64,000 bases of DNA, taken from assembly GCA_022376925.1 (NCBI GenBank), contig JAIOJX010000025.1:184263801-184327800 (forward strand), in the 5' to 3' direction. The position numbers and the translations under genes are program-made. Each line of letters opens with the position of its first letter. The stretch's first letter is position 1. The DNA comes from Tragulus kanchil. Taxonomy: Eukaryota > Chordata > Mammalia > Artiodactyla > Tragulidae. Shown here one piece after another: positions 56,293 to 64,000 of this stretch. The notes under the pieces were generated by a model, which was given only the letters and a program-made list of their open reading frames with translations, ran no database searches and was not told the origin of the DNA.

Positions 56293-56763
56293 AGCTGTGC
56301 AGGTCTGTCTGATATCACAAATGTGCTTTTCCAGTGAAACCACGTTGCCTCTCTTCATACTGACCTCCTTCAAAGGCAAAGAGAGGCGAGCAGAGCAGTT
56401 CATCATCAACAAGGACGAGGGAGAGGAGAACCATCTATACCAAGTTCGTGGTTCACCCTTTGGAGTCAAGAGCCCTGGCGAGCCCCAGAACCAGCAAGAT
56501 CCTCATGTCGAGGGAAGATCTTTCAGAACTGTTTTCGGAGATGGTCCAGCTTACTGCTGCATTCAGGGGCTTCAGCCCTCGGACATGACCATGGCATCAA
56601 AGCTCAAAGCAGCGGCACCTTCATAGCTGTGAACAGAGCTCACAACAGCACTTTCTCAAGGGCCCCCTCGGGGCAGAAGTAGGTGGAAATTTCCACTTTG
56701 TGAGTCCAACAGAATTTCTTTTCTATAAACAATTGTGTTTTTTCTCCCTGTTTGCCAAATACT
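56293..56763. other. Unassigned sequence
   Basis: A plus-strand frame 56297-56626 (109 codons) has no recognisable domain. The right half is copied at 57622-57836. Confidence 0.35.
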
Positions 56764-58687
56764 CAGACACTTCCTCCTTGGAAGGAAAGGTCTGACAAAT
56801 CTAGACAGCATGCTAAAAAGCAGAGACATCGATTTGCCAACAAAGGTCTGTATAGTCCAAGCTATGGTTTTTTCCAGTAGTCATATACAGATGTGAGAGT
56901 TGGACCATAAAGAAGACTGAGCACCAAAGAACAGGTGCTTTTGAACTGTGCTGCCTCAAGCATCCCTTGGATGCAAGGAGATCAAACCAGTCGACCCTAA
57001 AACAAATTAACTCTGAATATATACTGGAAGGACTGATGCTGGAAGCTGAGGTTCCAATACTTTGGCCACCTGATGTGAAGAGCGGGCTCCTTGGAAAAGA
57101 CCATGATGATGGGAAAGACTGAAGGCAGGAGGAGAAGGAGGCAACAGAGGATGAGATGATTGGATGGCATCACAAGCTCAATGAACATGAGTTTGAGTAA
57201 AGTCCACGAGATAGTGAAGAACAAAGAAGCCTGGCAAGCGGCAGTCTATGGTCTCCCAAAGAGCGAGGCATGATTTAGGAACTGAACAACACTGCCTCTT
57301 ACACTTAGGAGGGGCCTAAGAGATAAAAGCAAGCAAACAAAAAGAAAGACCCAGTACCGTCTCAGCCTTAGCCGTAAGGCGTGGAGTTAAAGAAAAGAAA
57401 GCAACCAAAAAAGGAAGATCCCTAGAGACCTCTTCAAACCCTTCAAATCATTCTGACTGGTGGAATCCCAGCCGCTGTAGTTACTCTCGTACCTGCCCGT
57501 GAGGACTGGAAAAACCACAGCTTTGACTATATGGACCTTTGTCAGCAAAGTGACGTCCCTTTTTCTTTCTAGATGTGCCATAGTCTTTCTTCCAGAGAAC
57601 AAGCGCTTTCTTTCGGAATGGGCTTACTGCTGCATTCAGGGGCTTCAGCCCTCGGACATGACCATGGCATCAAAGCTCAAAGCAGCGGCACCTTCATAGC
57701 TGTGAACAGAGCTCACAACAGCACTTTCTCAAGGGCCCCCTCGGGGCAGAAGTAGGTGGAAATTTCCACTTTGTGAGTCCAACAGAATTTCTTTTCTATA
57801 AACAATTGTGTTTTTTCTCCCTGTTTGCCAAATACTCAGACACTTCCTCCTTGGAAGGAAAGGTCTGACAAATCTAGACAGCATGCTAAAAAGCAGAGAC
57901 ATCGATTTGCCAACAAAGGTCTGTATAGTCCAAGCTATGGTTTTTTCCAGTAGTCATATACAGATGTGAGAGTTGGACCATAAAGAAGACTGAGCACCAA
58001 AGAACAGGTGCTTTTGAACTGTGCTGCCTCAAGCATCCCTTGGATGCAAGGAGATCAAACCAGTCGACCCTAAAACAAATTAACTCTGAATATATACTGG
58101 AAGGACTGATGCTGGAAGCTGAGGTTCCAATACTTTGGCCACCTGATGTGAAGAGCGGGCTCCTTGGAAAAGACCATGATGATGGGAAAGACTGAAGGCA
58201 GGAGGAGAAGGAGGCAACAGAGGATGAGATGATTGGATGGCATCACAAGCTCAATGAACATGAGTTTGAGTAAAGTCCACGAGATAGTGAAGAACAAAGA
58301 AGCCTGGCAAGCGGCAGTCTATGGTCTCCCAAAGAGCGAGGCATGATTTAGGAACTGAACAACACTGCCTCTTACACTTAGGAGGGGCCTAAGAGATAAA
58401 AGCAAGCAAACAAAAAGAAAGACCCAGTACCGTCTCAGCCTTAGCCGTAAGGCGTGGAGTTAAAGAAAAGAAAGCAACCAAAAAAGGAAGATCCCTAGAG
58501 ACCTCTTCAAACCCTTCAAATCATTCTGACTGGTGGAATCCCAGCCGCTGTAGTTACTCTCGTACCTGCCCGTGAGGACTGGAAAAACCACAGCTTTGAC
58601 TATATGGACCTTTGTCAGCAAAGTGACGTCCCTGCTTTTTAATATGCTTTCTAGATGTGCCATAGTCTTTCTTCCAGAGAACAAGCG
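56549..58687. repeat. Tandem duplication 15 (period 1,073, rising to about 1,082)
   Basis: Copy A 56549-57605, copy B 57622-58687, with 16 filler bases. Near the right end of A, CCCTTTTTCTTTCTAG stands where B has CCCTGCTTTTTAATATGC, a loss of about 9 bases. Overlaps duplication 16. Confidence 0.95.
56764..57290 (+). mobile_element. BovB LINE 3' end
   Basis: CTTCCTCCTTGGAAGGAAAG, ACAAATCTAGACAGCATGC, GAGAGTTGGACCATAAAG, CAATACTTTGGCCACCTG and an AACTGAACAACAC end. Frames are broken. Copy at 57837-58363. Confidence 0.92.
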
Positions 58688-58692
58688 TCTTT
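58553..58692 (-). mobile_element. BovB fragment, antisense
   Basis: ACTGGAAAAACCACAGC, GACCTTTGTCAGCAAAGTG, CTGCTTTTTAATATGC and TCTTCCAGAGAACAAGCG. The long minus-strand frame 58460-59080 reads through this fragment and the GC-rich sequence beside it; it is not a gene. Copies at 57480-57605 and 59660-59799. Confidence 0.8.
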
Positions 58693-58739
58693 TAACTTCA
58701 CAGTGATTTTGGAGCCCGAGAAAACAGATGAACTCGTGC

Positions 58740-59205
58740 GGCAGACAGACTGAGCGTGACCCCAGTGTCCCGTCTCGTGGGTGTGTCGTGCCCTTGTGTA
58801 GGTCCTCCCGGCAGCGCAGGTGGGGCCTGTGACTGCCCTCTGACCCGAAGAACCGGACAGAGGAGCGGGGTGTCACCCCCACGGCTCCCTGTGTACAGAA
58901 TGGTCTCTGCAGAAGAGGGCACCTCGAGGCGGACTTGCTCTGGACACACTCCGTGTCCTGTTGGCCCCGAGGAAGCAGGCAGCCGTGCTGTGAGGGGCCA
59001 GTGGAGGGCCCGCGGGGCAGAGAGCTGGGGAAACACAGCCAAGAGCCAGCCACGAGCTTGGGTCTCAGCCCCACGGCCACAAAGGAACCAGTGCTGTCGA
59101 CACCGTGAGAGCCCTTGGGAGCAGACGCTCCTGCAGCTGAGCCTCCGGAGGTGAGAGGTGCAGCCCAGAAGGTCCCCCGACTGCAGCTCCACGAGTCCCC
59201 GAAGC
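58740..59205 (+). mobile_element. Probable MLT1-type LTR, GC-rich
   Basis: GTGGAGGGCCCGCGGGGC, GAGAGCTGGGGAAACAC, AAGAGCCAGCCACGAGC, CAGTGCTGTCGACACCG, GAGCCTCCGGAGGTGAGAGG parallel MLT1 internal landmarks. The left boundary is uncertain. Copy at 59846-60313. Confidence 0.45.
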
Positions 59206-60807
59206 AGAGAACGTCCTCAAGCTGTGTCCAGGCTCCTGATTCGGACGCCTGGATAATAATTACGTGTGGGTTTTAAGGTGCTGTTTGAGGTGATTATCAC
59301 AAGACATAAAAAAACATAAATCCAGACACACTAGAGCTCCTTCAGCTCAGGCATCTAAGAAAACCACAGATTCGCACTTCCCTGTAAAGCTCACTCCAGG
59401 CTCCAGCTCCCTGCATGGAGTGACTGGCAGGATTCCTTCACACTTTTAAAATTATACTTTGACTTCTTAAAAGCAACCCCCCAATTAGGAGGGGCCTAAG
59501 AGATAAAAGCAAGCAAACAAAAAGAAAGACCCAGTACCGTCTCAGCCTTAGCCGTAAGGCGTGGAGTTAAAGAAAAGAAAGCAACCAAAAAAGGAAGATC
59601 CCTAGAGACCTCTTCAAACCCTTCAAATCATTCTGACTGGTGGAATCCCAGCCGCTGTAGTTACTCTCGTACCTGCCCGTGAGGACTGGAAAAACCACAG
59701 CTTTGACTATATGGACCTTTGTCAGCAAAGTGACGTCCCTGCTTTTTAATATGCTTTCTAGATGTGCCATAGTCTTTCTTCCAGAGAACAAGCGTCTTTT
59801 AACTTCACAGTGATTTTGGAGCCCGAGAAAACAGATGAACTCGTGCGGCAGACAGACTGAGCGTGACCCCAGTGTCCCGTCTCGTGGGTGTGTCGTGCCC
59901 TTGTGTAGGTCCTCCCGGCAGCGCAGGTGGGGCCTGTGACTGCCCTCTGACCCGAAGAACCGGACAGAGGAGCGGGGTGTCACCCCCACGGCTCCCTGTG
60001 TACAGAATGGTCTCTGCAGAAGAGGGCACCTCGAGGGCGGACTTGCTCTGGACACACTCCGTGTCCTGTTGGCCCCGAGGAAGCAGGCAGCCGTGCTGTG
60101 AGGGGCCAGTGGAGGGCCCGCGGGGCAGAGAGCTGGGGAAACACAGCCAAGAGCCAGCCACGAGCTTGGGTCTCAGCCCCACGGCCACAAAGGAACCAGT
60201 GCTGTCGACACCGTGAGAGCCCTTGGGAGCAGACGCTCCTGCAGCTGAGCCTCCGGAGGTGAGAGGTGCAGCCCAGAAGGTCCCCCGACTGCAGCTCCAC
60301 GAGTCCCCGAAGCAGAGAACGTCCTCAAGCTGTGTCCAGGCTCCTGATTCGGACGCCTGGATAATAATTACGTGTGGGTTTTAAGGTGCTGTTTGAGGTG
60401 ATTATCACAAGACATAAAAAAACATAAATCCAGACACACTAGAGCTCCTTCAGCTCAGGCATCTAAGAAAACCACAGATTCGCACTTCCCTGTAAAGCTC
60501 ACTCCAGGCTCCAGCTCCCTGCATGGAGTGACTGGCAGGATTCCTTCACACTTTTTAAAATATACTTTGACTCTCACTTTTTCTTTTTTGAGTCTTTAGC
60601 TTTGCTGAATTCTATTAAGTTAAATGTGCAGATGATATGGCCTCACTGTAAAATTATATTATGCTTTATGGTTTACAAAATGGTTTATGAACTTTATTTC
60701 TTGATCTTGACCACGTCCCTGTGTGGTACTTTTACTATTGTACTCGTTTTCTTTTTCTGGATAAAAAAAAATATACACCACAAACTTAAAGACTTAAAAA
60801 CACACAT

Positions 60808-60850
60808 TCAGGGACTTCCCCAGCGTCCAACAGATAAGACTCTAGTTAGG
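60808..60850 (+). mobile_element. CHR SINE head fragment
   Basis: GGGACTTCCCCAGCGTCC and AAGACTCTAGTTAGG look like a truncated CHR head. Copy at 61886-61928. Confidence 0.45.
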
Positions 60851-60904
60851 AAATTTTTCCTGCCGTTCCTTGCTAAGGAGGACCCTGCCTCAGTCTGTCA
60901 TGGG

Positions 60905-61196
60905 GACAAACCACTCTGGTCTAGATGGCTTCAACAATAAACACTTATTTCTGCAGCCTAGAAAGTCCGCTTCCTGGTCATAGATGACTCTCTTCTCATG
61001 TTCTCGCCCGGTCCTCTCAGAGAAAGGGTAGGGAGCTGTCTGAGGTCTCGTCCATAAAGTCACGACACCTATTCATGCTCCACCGTCATGAGCCAGTCAT
61101 CTTCCAGGGCCCCCATCTCTCAATACCATCACTTTGAAGGTTGAGTTTTAACACAGGAATCTGGCAGGGGGGTTCAAAAACATCCAATCTATAGCA
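60905..61196 (+). mobile_element. Ancient mammalian interspersed repeat, family not assigned
   Basis: CACTTATTTCTGCAGCC, CCATCTCTCAATACCATC, GTTGAGTTTTAACACAGG and CATCCAATCTATAGCACC match a common old mammalian repeat I remember but cannot name safely. Copy at 61983-62274. Confidence 0.5.
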
Positions 61197-62502
61197 CCCT
61201 CTCCATAGGAGCTCCCATAGTAAGACAGGTTACTTCTTTAGAGCTCGTGAGGACAGCTTCTCCTCGTAGCCTGACAAGACAGCCATAGGAGCCATCCTCA
61301 ACCTGTCCATCGTTTATTGGCTAGAAGCAACTTACAGACTCCTCCACATTAAAAGGCTCAGTGAGGCTGCAGCTCCACGAGTCCCCGAAGCAGAGAACGT
61401 CCTCAAGCTGTGTCCAGGCTCCTGATTCGGACGCCTGGATAATAATTACGTGTGGGTTTTAAGGTGCTGTTTGAGGTGATTATCACAAGACATAAAAAAA
61501 CATAAATCCAGACACACTAGAGCTCCTTCAGCTCAGGCATCTAAGAAAACCACAGATTCGCACTTCCCTGTAAAGCTCACTCCAGGCTCCAGCTCCCTGC
61601 ATGGAGTGACTGGCAGGATTCCTTCACACTTTTTAAAATATACTTTGACTCTCACTTTTTCTTTTTTGAGTCTTTAGCTTTGCTGAATTCTATTAAGTTA
61701 AATGTGCAGATGATATGGCCTCACTGTAAAATTATATTATGCTTTATGGTTTACAAAATGGTTTATGAACTTTATTTCTTGATCTTGACCACGTCCCTGT
61801 GTGGTACTTTTACTATTGTACTCGTTTTCTTTTTCTGGATAAAAAAATATACACCACAAACTTAAAGACTTAAAAACACACATTCAGGGACTTCCCCAGC
61901 GTCCAACAGATAAGACTCTAGTTAGGAAATTTTTCCTGCCGTTCCTTGCTAAGGAGGACCCTGCCTCAGTCTGTCATGGGGACAAACCACTCTGGTCTAG
62001 ATGGCTTCAACAATAAACACTTATTTCTGCAGCCTAGAAAGTCCGCTTCCTGGTCATAGATGACTCTCTTCTCATGTTCTCGCCCGGTCCTCTCAGAGAA
62101 AGGGTAGGGAGCTGTCTGAGGTCTCGTCCATAAAGTCACGACACCTATTCATGCTCCACCGTCATGAGCCAGTCATCTTCCAGGGCCCCCATCTCTCAAT
62201 ACCATCACTTTGAAGGTTGAGTTTTAACACAGGAATCTGGCAGGGGGGTTCAAAAACATCCAATCTATAGCACCCTCTCCATAGGAGCTCCCATAGTAAG
62301 ACAGGTTACTTCTTTAGAGCTCGTGAGGACAGCTTCTCCTCGTAGCCTGACAAGACAGCCATAGGAGCCATCCTCAACCTGTCCATCGTTTATTGGCTAG
62401 AAGCAACTTACAGACTCCTCCCACATTCAAAGAGAGGGACTAGACAAGGTTGTGATGCACCTTGTGTGTGTCTGCCACAACTGCTAACCCTGTGCTGCCC
62501 AG

Positions 62503-62675
62503 GAGAAAAGTGAAAGTGAGCATCACTCAGTCATGTGCGTGTGGACCGCCAGGCTCCTCTCTCTGTGCAGTTCTCCAGGCAAAAAAACTGGGGATCTTTC
62601 CAACCCAGGGACTGAACTAAGGTCTCCTGCATTGCAGACGGATTCTTTACCATCTGAGTCACCAGGAAAACCCAT
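62503..62675 (-). mobile_element. Bov-tA SINE, antisense
   Basis: CATCACTCAGTCATGTGC, CCAGGCTCCTCTCTCTGTGC, CCTGCATTGCAGACGG, GTCACCAGGAAAACCC, with an internal deletion near 62592. Confidence 0.85.
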
Positions 62676-63884
62676 ACAGGAGAAAACCGAAGCTTAACAA
62701 GCCTATGTGGTAAATGCATCATCACCCATTCAGCAGCAGGCTCACAAAAGACCTACAGCTGGACTTCTGTACGCAACTTCGGGATCCATTCAGTTCTTAC
62801 GCGTAAGGGCCCACGGGCACCCACGGGCAGGGCTGAGAGCCAGTCTCCTTTCCTGTGGCAACAAAGACACCCAGACATGAAGAAATAACTCTCAAGTCTC
62901 AGCAGGAAAGTGGCTGGATGGTGTGGCCTCTGCGTGTCATTCCTTCCGAGTTCAATGTCGACAATCAGGATTTTAGTTGACTGTTCTGAAGTCCAATCAA
63001 CGATTTCATTTGTAGAAATACTTTGAAAATGTAAATAACATTTTGTTCCCAAAGAAAAAGATTATCACTTTAAAGATGACTGTATGTTTAGCCAATTATT
63101 TAAAAAGGAAACTGTACCCCAACTTGTTAAAAATCGCTTCTCTTAGAAGTGAGATTTAGATCATATCAGAGAATCTTAGAACACAATTAGAATTCATACT
63201 GCTGACTCCTGGCACAGCTTCAAGGGAAAAAGCCTTCCAGCAAAGTAAGTGGAGGTGAGAACATATACAAAAAAAAAGAAAAAGAAATTAACAAGAGAAG
63301 ATGAAAGCAAATGAGATCAGTGTGAATTAGGTTTTATTTAGACCAGCACTCATTTTGTAGCTTATGCAAAGGTTTTTGCCTCTAAACCTGCCCATGATCG
63401 CCTCCCAGGATTCTTCTCTGCTGGACAAGATTTAGGCAACTTTCCTTGTCATTGTGATAATATTCAATGATAGAAAAAAGAAATCGATTCCTCTAACTGG
63501 TGAAATGATGAATTAAATTATATTGCAATTTTTCATATTTATTCCCATTTAATAATGACTGCAGGGTATTTGAAAGTAATGAATATCTCAACTAACATAA
63601 AAGAAATTGGCATTCTGCCAAAACTATGCTTTCTGATAGAATGTTTAAAAGCCAGGAATGAAGGAAAGAATGGACTAATGCCCCCCTCTAGTAAAAATGA
63701 AGATATCAAATAATATAGCATGGAGAAAGATGTCCCCAAGGAAAACCATATACCTTTGTGTTTGAATTAACAACAAGATCCTCACCTTTCAAGCTCATTT
63801 TTTATTCAGACTGACTGAAACATGCTATTGAGAATGAAAGTCCATTTTGAAATTAAGCTCAAAGATATATTTTCATGTCTGGGG
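62676..63884. other. Unassigned, AT-rich after 63000
   Basis: No named repeat, gene or RNA. Confidence 0.4.
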
Positions 63885-64000
63885 GGAAAATATCAAGGAA
63901 TGAATTTGCTGGATTGTGTGGTTATATATTTGCCTTTTTAAGAAAATTCTAAATTATTTTCTAAAGGTGTTGTACTGTTTCCCATTTTATAAGCAATGGC
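63885..64000 (-). mobile_element. Old L1, antisense, runs off the window
   Basis: GAATTTGCTGGATTGTGTGG, TTTAAGAAAATTCTAAATT, TTTTCTAAAGGTGTTGTAC and CATTTTATAAGCAATGG are antisense L1 ORF2-end landmarks. Confidence 0.7.

Larger units (their letters stand above)
58378..60571. repeat. Tandem duplication 16 (period 1,107)
   Basis: Copy A 58378-59465, copy B 59485-60571, with 19 noisy bases between. CCTCGAGGCGG against CCTCGAGGGCGG is the main internal difference. It overlaps duplications 15 and 17, so 57305-57605, 58378-58687 and 59485-59794 are three copies of one segment. Confidence 0.95.
60289..62430. repeat. Tandem duplication 17 (period 1,078)
   Basis: Copy A 60289-61346, copy B 61367-62430. 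The last bases of A (CTCCACATTAAAAGGC) are a corrupted form of what follows in B (CTCCCACATTCAAAG). An A run is two bases longer in A (60770). Three copies of 59182-59465, 60289-60571 and 61367-61649 result from overlap with duplication 16. Confidence 0.95.

Noticed and set aside
58460..59080. 206-codon minus-strand open frame, the longest in the window
   Set aside because: It runs through antisense BovB and a GC-rich LTR-like stretch, and its near-copy is broken by a one-base difference near 60034. No domain.
4929..62430. Repeated open-frame pairs as a tandem gene family
   Set aside because: Pairs are spaced by the duplication period, contain only repeat or non-coding DNA, and include cut elements.
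4929..62430. Periodic direct repeats as a CRISPR-like or satellite array
   Set aside because: Units differ in sequence from one another; each is simply its own neighbour repeated once. No short repeats with spacers.

Overview
The window is nuclear DNA of a pecoran ruminant (cattle, sheep, goat, deer or relatives). The evidence is the combination of BovB (RTE) LINE tails, many Bov-tA/Bov-A SINEs and cetartiodactyl CHR SINEs, on a background of L1, L2, MIR, MLT1-type LTRs and DNA-transposon relics. I cannot name the species. I found no protein-coding gene, exon set or structural RNA gene that I can support. The longer open frames are read-throughs of SINE, BovB, LTR or microsatellite DNA, so this looks like an intergenic or deep intronic stretch.

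The dominant feature is not a gene. Between 4.9 and 62.4 kb there are 17 head-to-tail direct duplications, each with a period of 1.05-1.19 kb (copies about 1.04-1.16 kb). They ignore repeat boundaries, cut through SINEs and LINEs at arbitrary points, and are nearly identical inside. Deletions, homopolymer changes and filler bases are concentrated near the joins. In three places successive duplications overlap, giving three-copy segments. Together they add about 18.9 kb, so the underlying locus is probably about 45 kb. I read this as un-collapsed overlaps between assembly pieces (some possibly two haplotypes) rather than biology, but it changes every copy-number statement about the window.

Layout: 0-4.9 kb holds SINEs, an L1 inserted in an L2, a MIR and a DNA-transposon relic. 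4.9-8.9 kb holds a BovB inserted in an L1, multiplied by two overlapping duplications. 9-12 kb is unique sequence with MIR pieces. 12.5-15.4 kb holds an old L1 carrying a full-length CHR-2 SINE, then a BovB tail. 15.4-25 kb has no duplications and contains a compound microsatellite, a CpG island (about 19.2-19.55 kb) and several SINEs. 25-30 kb holds opposed BovB tails and SINEs. 30.5-33 kb is a cluster of LTR sequences, including a solo LTR with a perfect 5-bp target duplication. 33-44 kb holds SINEs, old L1 and AT-rich unique DNA. 44-47 kb holds an L1 with a 5' inversion. 47-64 kb holds BovB, L2, MLT1 LTR and hAT-like relics and more duplications.

The best biological lead is a CHR-derived SINE subfamily with its own body, five independent insertions here and two 3'-tail forms. 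Four of the insertions are supported by target-site duplications (two exact, two imperfect).
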